A stretch of DNA of 64,000 bases from Thermococcus bergensis (lineage in GTDB: Archaea; Methanobacteriota_B; Thermococci; Thermococcales; Thermococcaceae). Below are positions 42,425 through 51,419 of the stretch, in pieces. Under the pieces are notes generated by a model. It ran no database searches, was not told where the DNA came from, and saw only the letters and a list, made by a program, of their open reading frames with translations. Position numbers and translations under genes: made by a program. Position 1 is the first letter of the stretch; the number at the start of each line of letters is the position of its first letter. The DNA lies in contig NZ_JABFNK010000005.1 in the NCBI RefSeq assembly GCF_020386975.1, positions 310,001-374,000 of the forward strand, read 5' to 3'.

Positions 42425-44209
42425 ATGGTTGAGATAATTGACACCACATTTAGGGATGCTCATCAGTCACTTATTGCTACTAGGCTATCAACAGAAGATA
42501 TGCTTCCAATAGCCGAAAAAATGGATAAAATTGGCTTTTACTCTATGGAAGTATGGGGAGGAGCGACCTTCGACGCAGCCCTAAGGTTCCTACGGGAAGA
42601 CCCTTGGGAAAGGCTAAAACTCCTAAGGGAGCACATAAAGAAAACAAAACTTCAGATGCTGCTTAGAGGGCAAAACCTGGTCGGCTACAGACATTATCCG
42701 GATGATGTTGTGGAAAAATTCGTTGAGCTGGCACATAAAAATGGTATTGACATTTTTAGGGTTTTTGATGCCCTAAATGACGTTAGAAACATGAAGACCG
42801 CAATCAAAAAAGCCAAGGAAGTTGGGGCAGAGGTTCAGGGGACGATAAGCTATACTACCGGGAAGATATTCACTTTGGAATATTATCTTCAGAAAGTTGA
42901 TGAGCTGATTGAGCTTGACGTTGATTATATTACAATCAAGGATATGGCTGCCCTTTTGGATCCCCAAACGGCTCACAATCTTGTGAAAGAAATCAAAGAC
43001 CGCTACGGAATAAAGGTTAATGTTCACACCCATGCAACGAGCAGTTTGGCCTCTGCAACTTACTTAAAAGCAGTTGAGGCTGGAGCTGACTTAATAGACA
43101 CCTCGATTTATCCACTGGCCAATGGAACAGCCCAGCCTGCAATTCAGAGCATTTATTATGCCCTAAAAGGTGAGAACAAGCCCAAACTTGATATGAAGTT
43201 AATCTTCGAGATTTCTAGGTATCTGAGGAAGATTCTTGAAGAAAAATACGATCACCTACTGAACAAAAGGGCTCTTCATGGAGATCCAAACGTTTTAGTT
43301 CACCAAATTCCCGGCGGTATGTATTCAAACCTTATCTCCCAGCTCAGAGAAATGAAGGCTCTCGATAAGCTTGATGAAGTTCTAGAGGAAGTACCGAGAA
43401 TTAGGGAGGAACTCGGCTATCCACCTTTAGTAACGCCAACTTCTCAGATAGTTGGCACTCAGGCAGTGTTCAACGTTCTGTTTGGAAGGTATAAGATGAT
43501 AACCGAGGAAACAAAGAACTACGTAAAAGGTCTCTACGGCAGACCCCCTGCTCCAATAAAAGAGGAAATTAAGAAGCTTATCCTTGGAGATGAAGAACCG
43601 ATAACTGTTAGACCTGCCGATTTGCTTGAACCGATGCTTGAGAAAGCGAGAAAAGAACTTAAGGAAAAGGGTTTCCTTGAGAAGGAAGAAGACGTGGTGA
43701 CTTACTGCCTCTTCCCACAGGTAGCTTTGGAGTTCTTTGAACTTAGAAAGCAAGGGAAGCTCAAGCCAGTAGAAGAGAAGCCCAAGGGCAAAGTGATAAA
43801 GGTCTATGTGGGTGGAAGAGAATATGAAATTGGAGTTGAAGGGGTAAATCTTGAGGGGTTGTTTATTTCGGCTTATGTCCCTTCTGAAGCTCCTACTCTT
43901 GCTCAGGCTCCTTCAGCACCAGCTCCAGCAACAGCTTCTGCTCCGGTTCCTTCTGCTTCGGTTGGGGTTCCTTCGGCTCCAGCTCCGGCGGCTGGTGAGA
44001 ATGTGGTTTCTGCGCCTATGCCTGGTAAGATTCTTAGGGTTTTGGTTAGGGAGGGTGATGAGGTTAGGGTTGGTCAGGGGTTGCTTGTGCTTGAGGCTAT
44101 GAAGATGGAGAATGAGATTCCTTCACCTAGGGATGGTGTTGTGAAGAGGATTCTTGTTAAGGAAGGAGACACCGTCGACACTGGCCAACCACTAATAGAA
44201 CTCACTTAA
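42425..44209 (+). CDS. Biotin-dependent carboxyltransferase (oxaloacetate decarboxylase alpha / pyruvate carboxylase B-like)
   Basis: A 594-residue protein. The carboxyltransferase TIM barrel (IIDTTFRDAHQS at residue 4; GGATFDAALRFL; ITIKDMAALLDP; NVHTHATSS) extends to about residue 450. An Ala/Pro-rich linker (about 480-520) and a biotinyl domain with EAMKMEN follow, biotin being attached to the lysine. It either decarboxylates oxaloacetate or acts with a biotin carboxylase to carboxylate pyruvate. No membrane beta subunit or carboxylase gene is nearby. The ATG at 42425 follows GAGGTGAT. Codon use changes sharply in the linker and biotinyl part. Confidence 0.88.
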   Translation: MVEIIDTTFRDAHQSLIATRLSTEDMLPIAEKMDKIGFYSMEVWGGATFDAALRFLREDPWERLKLLREHIKKTKLQMLLRGQNLVGYRHYPDDVVEKFVELAHKNGIDIFRVFDALNDVRNMKTAIKKAKEVGAEVQGTISYTTGKIFTLEYYLQKVDELIELDVDYITIKDMAALLDPQTAHNLVKEIKDRYGIKVNVHTHATSSLASATYLKAVEAGADLIDTSIYPLANGTAQPAIQSIYYALKGENKPKLDMKLIFEISRYLRKILEEKYDHLLNKRALHGDPNVLVHQIPGGMYSNLISQLREMKALDKLDEVLEEVPRIREELGYPPLVTPTSQIVGTQAVFNVLFGRYKMITEETKNYVKGLYGRPPAPIKEEIKKLILGDEEPITVRPADLLEPMLEKARKELKEKGFLEKEEDVVTYCLFPQVALEFFELRKQGKLKPVEEKPKGKVIKVYVGGREYEIGVEGVNLEGLFISAYVPSEAPTLAQAPSAPAPATASAPVPSASVGVPSAPAPAAGENVVSAPMPGKILRVLVREGDEVRVGQGLLVLEAMKMENEIPSPRDGVVKRILVKEGDTVDTGQPLIELT

Positions 44210-44305
44210 ATTACTCCCCATTTTTTAGTTTTTACTTTAAACAGTGGGGAATTTGAGCGTTTTTGCTAATTTTTGGTACACTTATCAAAATTTGTTCATA
44301 AAAAT

Positions 44306-44313
44306 GCCCAGAT
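44306..44313. repeat. Target-site duplication of IS6-type copy 2 (left)
   Basis: GCCCAGAT at 44306-44313 and 45095-45102 directly flanks the element. Confidence 0.9.
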
Positions 44314-45094
44314 GATACTGTTAGGATAAGCTGTGGGGTGTCAGGTTTAAGTTACTGGCAATACTTCAGAAAAAGAAGGGGGAACATGAAGTCTGAAACC
44401 ATTATTTACTGGGTGGTTTCAGCCTTAAAACCCTTTCGTCGCAACAAAATCCCACCAGAAAAGAAAATCAGGGGAGTAGAATTATACCTGCGAGGCCTCA
44501 GTTACCGGCAAACCGCCAGAATCCTCAAAATCAGTCACGTAACAGTCTGGGAGGCCGTCCAAAAACTCGCAGAAGCAGTTTACAAGCCAAAAATCCTCGC
44601 AGTCAAAAAACAGCGAAACTTCATCGCAGTTGACGAAACAGTAATAAAAATCAACGGAAAGAAAAGATTCCTCTGGGCTGCAATTGACGTTGAGAGCAAG
44701 GAAGTTTTGGCAGTCTGGATTACGACTGTTAGAAACTGGTGGGTTGCCAGGGATTTCATCCTGGTTGTTTTAAAGTCGTGTGAAGGGCAGCCTGTCTTTC
44801 TGGTTGACAGGGCTAGCTGGTATAAGTCTGCTTTTAAGAGTCTGGGGTTGGGTTATCTGCATGTGACTTTCGGGCCGAGGAACAGTGTTGAGCGCTGGTT
44901 TAGGACGTTGAAGGAAAGAACAAAGCGTTTCTGGAATAATTTCAGGAGTGAGGACTGGAGAAGGGTTCATAGGTTTGTTTTTCTGTTTGCCTTCTGGTAC
45001 AATTTTGTCAGAATTCATTCTAGTTTTGGTGGTCCGCCTGGTGATTTTGCTGAGTGGCTTCAGGAGGTGATGCCCCAGTTATCCTAACAGTATC
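44314..45094 (+). mobile_element. IS6-family insertion sequence, copy 2 (781 bp)
   Basis: Same length and terminal repeats as copy 1 but in the opposite orientation, with its own duplication GCCCAGAT. It lies in the spacer between the carboxyltransferase gene and cstA. The right duplication ends about 10-12 bp before the cstA TATA element (CATATATATTA, from 45113). Confidence 0.93.
44386..45087 (+). CDS. IS6-family DDE transposase, copy 2
   Basis: The 233-residue translation is identical to copies 1 and 3, with the ATG at 44386 after AAGGGGGAAC and the stop in the right terminal repeat. The frame and catalytic residues are intact. Confidence 0.92.
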   Translation: MKSETIIYWVVSALKPFRRNKIPPEKKIRGVELYLRGLSYRQTARILKISHVTVWEAVQKLAEAVYKPKILAVKKQRNFIAVDETVIKINGKKRFLWAAIDVESKEVLAVWITTVRNWWVARDFILVVLKSCEGQPVFLVDRASWYKSAFKSLGLGYLHVTFGPRNSVERWFRTLKERTKRFWNNFRSEDWRRVHRFVFLFAFWYNFVRIHSSFGGPPGDFAEWLQEVMPQLS

Positions 45095-45102
45095 GCCCAG
45101 AT
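45095..45102. repeat. Target-site duplication of IS6-type copy 2 (right)
   Basis: GCCCAGAT, partner of 44306-44313. Confidence 0.9.
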
Positions 45103-45168
45103 TTCCGAAAGGCATATATATTACATGACTATAACATCATGATGAATTTCCATTGGGAGGTGCTTTAG

Positions 45169-46914
45169 ATGAACTCGGCAGTCATTATACTGGCGGCCGC
45201 AATTATATATGTGGCCATGTATTTTACTTATGGAAAGAGCCTACAAAGCAAAGTTGTCAAAGCAGACCCAAACAGGCCAACACCAGCACACAAGCTTTAT
45301 GACGGTGTCGACTACGTTCCAGCACACCCAGTAGTTCTTTATGGGCACCACTTCGCAAGTATCGCTGGAGCAGGGCCAATAGTTGGTCCTGCTGTGGCAA
45401 TGGCGTGGGGATGGATACCATCGTTGCTTTGGGTATGGTTTGGAAACGTCTTCATTGGAGCAGTGCACGATTACTTGGCTTTGATGGCTTCAGTGAGATA
45501 TGATGGGAAGTCCGTGCAGTGGATTGCTGGAAAGATAATGAGCAAAAGAACTGGAGTTGCATTTGAGGTTTACATATGGTTCACATTGCTATTAGTGGTT
45601 GCAGCGTTTGTAGCTGTTACGGCAAGACTGTTGGTCTTGACTCCACAAGCCGCAACGGCAACACTGTTGTTCCTCCTAGTGGCAATCATTCTAGGATGGA
45701 TGATGTATAAGATGAACGTAAACTTCTACGTCGCAACGGCTATAGGTTTAATACTCCTTGTTGCTGCAGTGTGGATTGGCTTTAAGAACCCATTAATTCT
45801 CGTCCCGGGACAGACAGACGCAACAAGTGCTGCTTACACTCAAGCATACCACTACTGGAACATTATATTGATGATTTACATCATTGTGGCATCTTCACTG
45901 CCGGTATGGGTACTTCTCCAGCCCAGAGACTACCTGAACGCTTACATCCTCTGGTTCGGACTCCTAATTGGAGGTATAGCATTCATAGCCCTTGCAAAGC
46001 CATTTGAAGCTCCAGGATTTACAATGTTCTCAGCAAAAGTCGTTAAAGGAACCGTAGCTGTGCCATCACCGTTCTGGCCTACGGTCCCATTGGTGATTGC
46101 ATGTGGTGCCCTGAGCGGTTTCCACTCCATAGTTGCCTCTGGAACGTCGTCAAAGCAGCTTGACAAAGAGATCCATGGATTGCTAGTTGGCTACGGTGGA
46201 ATGTTCACTGAGGGATTCCTTTCAACAATAGTCATTACGGCTATAGCTGTTTACGGTGTTAAGCTCACCGGACTAAGCGCAAATGCAGTAGAATGGGGAA
46301 CCCAATACATAGACAAGGGTGGACTTGGGACTTTCATCGGAGGCTATGCTCAAGGACTTGCAGACATGTACGGAATAGACGTCACACTTGGAAAGACATT
46401 TGCGACCCTTTGGGTTTCAGCGTTCACATTGACCTCTCTTGACACTGCCACAAGGCTTGGAAGGTTTGCATGGCAGGAAGTCTTTGGAATGGTAACCGAT
46501 ACAAGCCAAGGAATATGGAAGACCATTACAAACAAGTGGGTTGCCTCGATAGTAATCGCGGTACTTGGAACTTGGATGGCATGGGGTGCTAGTTACCAAG
46601 TTCTCTGGCCAGCATTTGCCGGTATGAACCAGCTGTTGGCTTCAATTGCAATGTTGACAGCGGCCTTATGGGCGTACAAGATACAAAAAGCTGGAACATG
46701 GAGCTATGCCGTCTTAATTCCAGCACTCTTCCTATGGATAACAGTTACGGCAGGTCTTATATGGTACATAGCAGTAGTTCCACTCAAAGGAAGCACCTTA
46801 ATAGCTGTGAAGGGTTCACTTCTAGTAGGTCTAGTGCTTAACTTCCTCCTAGCGTATGACTTCTACCTTGCCTGGAAGAGACCAGCCGAAGAATACGAGG
46901 CGGCTCCAGCGTGA
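45169..46914 (+). CDS. cstA: CstA-family transporter (carbon starvation protein; peptide/pyruvate type)
   Basis: This 581-residue protein has about 16 membrane helices. It carries the CstA signatures LYGHHFASIAGAGPIVGPAVA (near 58) and VGYGGMFTEGFLSTIVI (near 343). The family imports peptides or pyruvate. The ATG at 45169 follows GGGAGGTGC. Two paralogous small genes and a Get3-like ATPase gene follow closely and are probably cotranscribed. An IS sits directly upstream of the core promoter. Confidence 0.9.
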   Translation: MNSAVIILAAAIIYVAMYFTYGKSLQSKVVKADPNRPTPAHKLYDGVDYVPAHPVVLYGHHFASIAGAGPIVGPAVAMAWGWIPSLLWVWFGNVFIGAVHDYLALMASVRYDGKSVQWIAGKIMSKRTGVAFEVYIWFTLLLVVAAFVAVTARLLVLTPQAATATLLFLLVAIILGWMMYKMNVNFYVATAIGLILLVAAVWIGFKNPLILVPGQTDATSAAYTQAYHYWNIILMIYIIVASSLPVWVLLQPRDYLNAYILWFGLLIGGIAFIALAKPFEAPGFTMFSAKVVKGTVAVPSPFWPTVPLVIACGALSGFHSIVASGTSSKQLDKEIHGLLVGYGGMFTEGFLSTIVITAIAVYGVKLTGLSANAVEWGTQYIDKGGLGTFIGGYAQGLADMYGIDVTLGKTFATLWVSAFTLTSLDTATRLGRFAWQEVFGMVTDTSQGIWKTITNKWVASIVIAVLGTWMAWGASYQVLWPAFAGMNQLLASIAMLTAALWAYKIQKAGTWSYAVLIPALFLWITVTAGLIWYIAVVPLKGSTLIAVKGSLLVGLVLNFLLAYDFYLAWKRPAEEYEAAPA

Positions 46915-46962
46915 AAGTTTTTTCCTTTTTTAACATTATTTTAATTTTGTTGAGGTGATTTG

Positions 46963-47250
46963 ATGAAAACTTTCTTAAAAAGGGCCCTTTACTGGGTCTC
47001 CATGCCTATTCGGGTTTTATGGGAATTTAACAAGGGATTTAAGCTTTATTATCTTAGGGGGCTCCAGTGGGAGGAAGAAGAACTTGAGAATATTTTTGCC
47101 CTTCTCATTCTGGGGAGCTATATTGGGCTTCCAAACCCCCGTGTGGATCTTAGCTATAAGCTTCTTCCTCACATGATCAGGGAGATGTGTGTTATGCAGG
47201 AGAAATCCCTTAATCCATTAACAATGAAAACGGGGTGGTTAAATGTTTGA
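46963..47250 (+). CDS. Small CstA-linked protein, paralogue 1
   Basis: A 95-residue protein of unknown family. The core EEEELENIFALLILGSYIGLPNP followed by LLPHMIREMCVMQ is shared with the next gene. An amphipathic or short hydrophobic N-terminus suggests membrane association. Position after cstA recalls the small YbdD-type proteins that partner CstA in bacteria, although the sequence is not recognisably similar. The ATG at 46963 follows GAGGTGATT. It overlaps the next gene by 8 bp. Confidence 0.7.
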   Translation: MKTFLKRALYWVSMPIRVLWEFNKGFKLYYLRGLQWEEEELENIFALLILGSYIGLPNPRVDLSYKLLPHMIREMCVMQEKSLNPLTMKTGWLNV

Positions 47251-47512
47251 AAATCTAAAGGCATTTTTTAGGGGATTTTTTAGTGCATTTAAGGCACGCT
47301 CTACGGAATATCTTGAGTTTGAGGAAAGGGAGCTTGAAAATGTGTTCGCACTTGTTCTCATGGGATCGTTTGTAGGTATACCTTCTCCGCCGACAACACT
47401 CGTCATGAGGTTAATGCCCCATATGGTGAGGGAAATCTACGTAATGCAGAGAAGAGCGGGAGAGATGGACGATATATTTGGTGAAATCGCTGCGATGTTT
47501 GAAATAACGTGA
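47243..47512 (+). CDS. Small CstA-linked protein, paralogue 2
   Basis: An 89-residue protein homologous to its upstream neighbour: ELENVFALVLMGSFVGIPSP and LMPHMVREIYVMQ align without gaps. The N-terminal ~20 residues are basic and aromatic, and the C-terminus is acidic (EMDDIFGEIAAMFEI). Tandem paralogues suggest a heteromer. The downstream Get3-like gene begins 10 bp after its stop. No function is known to me. Confidence 0.72.
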   Translation: MFENLKAFFRGFFSAFKARSTEYLEFEERELENVFALVLMGSFVGIPSPPTTLVMRLMPHMVREIYVMQRRAGEMDDIFGEIAAMFEIT

Positions 47513-47522
47513 GGTGATAACG

Positions 47523-48515
47523 ATGAGAGACTATTTGGTTCCAAAAGAAGGATTCAGGGTCTTATTCTTCATTGGAAAGGGAGGAGTTGGAAAAACAACG
47601 AGCTCAGCTGCAGTATCGCTTGCCCTCGCAAAAAAAGGATACAAAACTCTGATAGTCTCAATAGACCCGGCCCACAACTTAGGTGATGTGTTTGAGGTAA
47701 AGCTAAACGACAAGCCGAAGGAAATAGCTGAGAACCTTTATGCAATGGAACTCGACATGGAAAAGCTCATTAAAGCCTATTTAAAGCATCTTGAGGAGAA
47801 TTTAAAGCATATGTATAGGTATCTTACCGTCATAAACCTTGAGAAGTATTTTGAGGTTCTCAGCTTCTCTCCGGGTATAGAAGAATATGCAACTCTTGAA
47901 GCAATCAGAGAGATACTGCAAAAAGGGAATGAATGGGATGTCATAGTATTTGATACACCTCCAACTGGATTAACTTTAAGGGTATTGGCCCTTCCTGAAA
48001 TTGCTCTCATCTGGACAGAGAAGCTCATAGAGATAAGAAAAAAGATTTTAGAAAAGAGGAGGGCAATTGAGAACATACAGGGAGAGAGGAAGTTCGTGAT
48101 TGAAGGTGAAGAATATAGGCTTCCAAGTAGGGAGGAAGAAGATCCCGTGATGAAGGAGCTTAAGCAATATAAAGCTGAGATAAGTTTTGTCCGAAATGTT
48201 GTTACAAATCCAAAAAAGACCAGTGTTATAGCGGTGATGAATCCCGAAATGCTACCGTTGTATGAGACGGAGAGGGCTTACGAGGCTTTAAGAAAGTTCA
48301 AAATTCCCTTTAATCTGGTTGTTGTCAACAAAGTCATTGAGCTTGAGGAAGAAGTTCCAAGGATAAGGGTGAAGATGGAGGCTCAAAGAAAAGTGCTTGG
48401 AGAAATAGGGGAAAAATTCAGGGGAATAGATATCGTTACAGTACCTATGTTTGAGGAAGAGCCGAGAGGGTTAAACTGGCTTGAGAAAGTTGGAGGGTTA
48501 ATAGTTGGAGATTGA
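47523..48515 (+). CDS. ArsA/Get3-family ATPase
   Basis: This 330-residue P-loop ATPase has the deviant Walker A GKGGVGKT at about residues 18-25, with the extra lysine typical of ArsA/Get3. Switch I is in SIDPAHNLGDVF and Walker B in VIVFDTPPTGLTLRVLALP. It is a single-domain protein like archaeal Get3 and lacks the tandem duplication of bacterial ArsA. Family roles are targeting of tail-anchored membrane proteins or anion transport. Here it follows cstA and two small proteins, so handling of those proteins is a possible role. The ATG at 47523 follows GAGGTGAT. Confidence 0.85.
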   Translation: MRDYLVPKEGFRVLFFIGKGGVGKTTSSAAVSLALAKKGYKTLIVSIDPAHNLGDVFEVKLNDKPKEIAENLYAMELDMEKLIKAYLKHLEENLKHMYRYLTVINLEKYFEVLSFSPGIEEYATLEAIREILQKGNEWDVIVFDTPPTGLTLRVLALPEIALIWTEKLIEIRKKILEKRRAIENIQGERKFVIEGEEYRLPSREEEDPVMKELKQYKAEISFVRNVVTNPKKTSVIAVMNPEMLPLYETERAYEALRKFKIPFNLVVVNKVIELEEEVPRIRVKMEAQRKVLGEIGEKFRGIDIVTVPMFEEEPRGLNWLEKVGGLIVGD

Positions 48516-48795
48516 TGAAATTTATGAGGAGCTCAGGAAGGTGAAGGAACCTATAAGCGGGGAGGATATAGTTAGTCTGGGAATTGTGAGTTTGATCAGG
48601 AAAGAAGACAACAAAATAATAATCTTCCTTGGATTAGCGAGAAGAACGCCTAGGCATCCGTTTGAGATGGCGGTTAATTGGGCAGTTCATGCAAGGATAG
48701 TTAAGGATATAGTAAAGGTTTTAGAGGGAAAAGTAAACTTTGAGATAATCGATGACATGACGTTTCAAAGATATTACCCAATAGAGGAGGTTTAA
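48505..48795 (+). CDS. DUF59/MIP18-like protein
   Basis: A 96-residue protein with the MIP18/DUF59 layout: IYEELRKVKEPISGEDIVSLGIVSLI at the start and an alpha/beta fold after it. The usual family cysteine is missing. DUF59 proteins help in iron-sulfur cluster assembly, often beside Mrp/Nbp35 ATPases, so linkage to a P-loop ATPase gene is notable. The start is a TTG at 48505 after GGAGGG, overlapping the ATPase gene by 11 bp. Confidence 0.6.
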   Translation: MEIDEIYEELRKVKEPISGEDIVSLGIVSLIRKEDNKIIIFLGLARRTPRHPFEMAVNWAVHARIVKDIVKVLEGKVNFEIIDDMTFQRYYPIEEV

Positions 48796-48797
48796 TC

Positions 48798-49454
48798 ATG
48801 AAGGTCACACCGGAATTGTTGCTTTTGATAATGGCATTGGGTGCCATCGCCACTTTGCAGTTTTACAAGGGAAGGAAGCTCAATTTGACTATAATGGACT
48901 ACTACCTAAGAACTATAGAGAGAGTTGTAAAGCCCAAGGACAAGGACTACGTGTGGATAGGTGGATACGTTGGATTCAGGGCGTTTTACAAGGTCAACGA
49001 AGGAAACATCGACAAGTTTGAATACACACTAACTCTTTTACCAAGGCAGAGTATATTCTATTTTCCTATCTCGAAGCTGATAAACAGGCATGACAAGATA
49101 TACTTTGTGATAAAGCCCTATGCAACAATCAAACGCGAGGCGCACCTGATACAGAAAGGCTACTACCGCTTTAGGCCAAATATAGAGGATGAGGAGCTTT
49201 TGCAGAGGGAGATAGTGGAGGTAAATGGAATACAATATGAAGCACTCTTTGAGAAGAAGAGGGACGTTGAACTGCTGAAGGAATTTCTTCAGGGATTTTC
49301 AAAAGTTGAAAACGTCAAGCACGTTTCATTGACGCCGAAGACAAATGTGCTTTATGTCTTTATGAAGCCGGAGATAGATACAATAGAGCAGGACGTAAGG
49401 CACATAGTGCGGTTTGTTAACGAAAGCATAAAAGAAAACCCATTTGAGAGATAG
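48798..49454 (+). CDS. Single-helix membrane-anchored protein of unknown function
   Basis: A 218-residue protein with one N-terminal hydrophobic segment (LLLLIMALGAIATLQFY, about residues 6-22) and a soluble alpha/beta remainder. I do not recognise the domain. It begins 2 bp after the DUF59 gene with a GAGGAGG site, so it belongs to the cstA-downstream operon. A membrane-anchored partner of that system is possible. Confidence 0.65.
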   Translation: MKVTPELLLLIMALGAIATLQFYKGRKLNLTIMDYYLRTIERVVKPKDKDYVWIGGYVGFRAFYKVNEGNIDKFEYTLTLLPRQSIFYFPISKLINRHDKIYFVIKPYATIKREAHLIQKGYYRFRPNIEDEELLQREIVEVNGIQYEALFEKKRDVELLKEFLQGFSKVENVKHVSLTPKTNVLYVFMKPEIDTIEQDVRHIVRFVNESIKENPFER

Positions 49455-49492
49455 GGATAAACCTAATAAATCCCCCTTTTAAATTTCCCTTT

Positions 49493-50425
49493 ATGATAGA
49501 GAGACTTTTCAGCCTTGGATACTCAAAGGAGTTTGCAGAGAGATACTTTGAGTTATGGGGCGAGAGGGCTTTAAAAATAGCTGAGGCCATGGAAAAACCC
49601 CTGCCTAGATGTTTTAGAGTTAACACCCTTCGTATTGAGATTCCGAGACTTACCAAAATGCTGAACAAAAAAGGTTTTCAATTTAGGCGTGTTCCTTGGG
49701 CAAGAGAGGGTTTCTGCTTAACTAGGGAACCTTTTTCCATAACCTCCACGCCAGAGTACCTTGGCGGTCTGCTGTACGTTCAGGAAGCATCTTCTATGTA
49801 CCCACCGGTAGCCTTAGACCCAAAGCCGGGAGAAGTCGTTGCAGACATGGCAGCCGCTCCGGGTGGAAAAACCTCATATCTTGCCCAGCTTATGGAAAAT
49901 AAGGGGGTTATATATGCATTTGATGTTGGGGAGGATAGGCTTAAGGAAACAAGGCTAAACCTCTCCCGGCTGGGAGTTACGAACACAATCCTTTTCCACA
50001 AAAGCTCTCTCTACATGGGAGAGCTGGAAATTGAGTTTGATAAGATTCTTCTCGATGCACCCTGCACGGGCTCGGGAACCATTCACAAAAACCCAGAAAG
50101 AAAGACAAACAGAACACTGGAAGACATAAAGTTCTGTCAGAACCTGCAAATGCAAATGGTAAAGGTCGCTTTAGAGAACCTCAAGGAGGGGGGAGTGTTA
50201 GTTTATTCTACCTGTTCTTTAGAGCCAGAGGAGAATGAGTTTGTTGTTCAGTGGGCTCTGGACAACTTTGATATTGAGCTTCTCCCCCTTAAGTACGGTG
50301 AACCAGCTCTAACAGCACCCTTTGGGATAGAGCTTAGCGAGGAGCTCAGCAAGGCGAGGAGATTTTATCCAGATAAGCATAATACAAGCGGATTTTTTGT
50401 TGCAAAAATAAGAAAGAAGGGCTAA
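49493..50425 (+). CDS. NOL1/NOP2/Sun-family RNA m5C methyltransferase
   Basis: A 310-residue enzyme. The SAM site is in ADMAAAPGGKTSYLAQL (near 115). Catalytic cysteines lie in DAPCTGSG (motif IV, near 188) and STCSLEPEENE (motif VI, near 240). It methylates cytosine C5 in tRNA or rRNA; similar-sized Pyrococcus proteins act on tRNA (aTrm4). There is no PUA domain. The ATG at 49493 is close behind a T-rich/TATA-like stretch, so the transcript may be leaderless. Confidence 0.9.
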   Translation: MIERLFSLGYSKEFAERYFELWGERALKIAEAMEKPLPRCFRVNTLRIEIPRLTKMLNKKGFQFRRVPWAREGFCLTREPFSITSTPEYLGGLLYVQEASSMYPPVALDPKPGEVVADMAAAPGGKTSYLAQLMENKGVIYAFDVGEDRLKETRLNLSRLGVTNTILFHKSSLYMGELEIEFDKILLDAPCTGSGTIHKNPERKTNRTLEDIKFCQNLQMQMVKVALENLKEGGVLVYSTCSLEPEENEFVVQWALDNFDIELLPLKYGEPALTAPFGIELSEELSKARRFYPDKHNTSGFFVAKIRKKG

Positions 50426-50426
50426 T

Positions 50427-51419
50427 TCACTCGTTTGGAACCTTTCCTTTCAAAAGCCGATCCTCAATCTCGTGTAGCCTTTTCTTTGTGTCCTCGCTTA
50501 GCAGGCTTTCAAGTTCTTCTCTCGCTGCTTTTGCGAGTTCAAACTTGGATGCACACTCTTTAGACACATCCACCCACGGAATTTTCTTGCCCTCAAAGAA
50601 TACGTCTATATCCGCAAATCTCTGATAACCTCTATACTCCAATCCTTTGAGGAGAAACTTTATTCTGAGGGGGTCTTCCCATGTTATTAGCTTTATTTTG
50701 TAGACCCTAATTCTCATGAAAGGCCGGGGATAGTCCCAGTCCCATCCTTCACTCACGACGTATCCAAGGTCGAGGTCTTCAAGGACTAGGAGCACCCTTT
50801 CTATGTTCTCTTCGTATCTCTTTTCGGTGTCGTAGATTCTTATGGTGAGCTCTTTCCAGCCTTCAGGGAGCAGTTTGAAAAGCAGAATGGGTAAATCAGT
50901 TCTCAGGGCTCTGTAAACTTCTACGAAGTTTTTTCTAATCAAAAAGGCCTCTTTTATGTCCCTTATGCCCACAGATTCACTTAATTTCTTGTCTGTTACC
51001 AAAAGAAGAGTATCTTGCTCTTCGCCCTCGTTAATACCCCTAGCAAAGCTTGTTTCTATCCCCCCATATCTTTTGGGGATTACTTCAGAAGCTTTTTCAG
51101 CTTCTTTTGGTACTCTCAGAAGGATTATCTGCGGCCCAAGATTTGCCCTCTCAAAGGGTGCTTTTGCATTTAAGAGCTCCTTTAAAACGCTATCACTACG
51201 CATTCTGACCAAAAAGGCACCTTTCTTTGGGTTCAATACAGTCTTCCATTCTTCTGTGGGGGTTACGAAGATTATTGTGTCAAGTTCTCCGCTTTGATCC
51301 CATGCCTCGTCAACCGAAAGTTCTGTTATCCCAAAAAGGTTTTTTAGAAAATTTTCGCCACCCTCAACGTCTGATGTCCTTAAAAAAAGCATCGAGGGTC
51401 CAAAGCGCATTAACCTCAT
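50427..51419 (-). CDS. Conserved-looking protein of unknown function (330 residues)
   Basis: I do not recognise this soluble protein. The first ~120 residues (FGPSMLFLRTSDVEGGENFL; IIFVTPTEEWKTVL) have an alternating alpha/beta pattern. The middle holds an acidic/aromatic segment (VVSEGWDWDYPRPFMRIRVY) and the C-terminal ~60 residues are helical and charged. It has no signal peptide or cysteine cluster. The ATG at 51419 overlaps the stop of the phosphoesterase gene (TGATG), with GGGGATT as ribosome binding site, so the two are coupled. A role connected with the phosphoesterase is likely. Confidence 0.6.
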   Translation of the reverse strand: MRLMRFGPSMLFLRTSDVEGGENFLKNLFGITELSVDEAWDQSGELDTIIFVTPTEEWKTVLNPKKGAFLVRMRSDSVLKELLNAKAPFERANLGPQIILLRVPKEAEKASEVIPKRYGGIETSFARGINEGEEQDTLLLVTDKKLSESVGIRDIKEAFLIRKNFVEVYRALRTDLPILLFKLLPEGWKELTIRIYDTEKRYEENIERVLLVLEDLDLGYVVSEGWDWDYPRPFMRIRVYKIKLITWEDPLRIKFLLKGLEYRGYQRFADIDVFFEGKKIPWVDVSKECASKFELAKAAREELESLLSEDTKKRLHEIEDRLLKGKVPNE

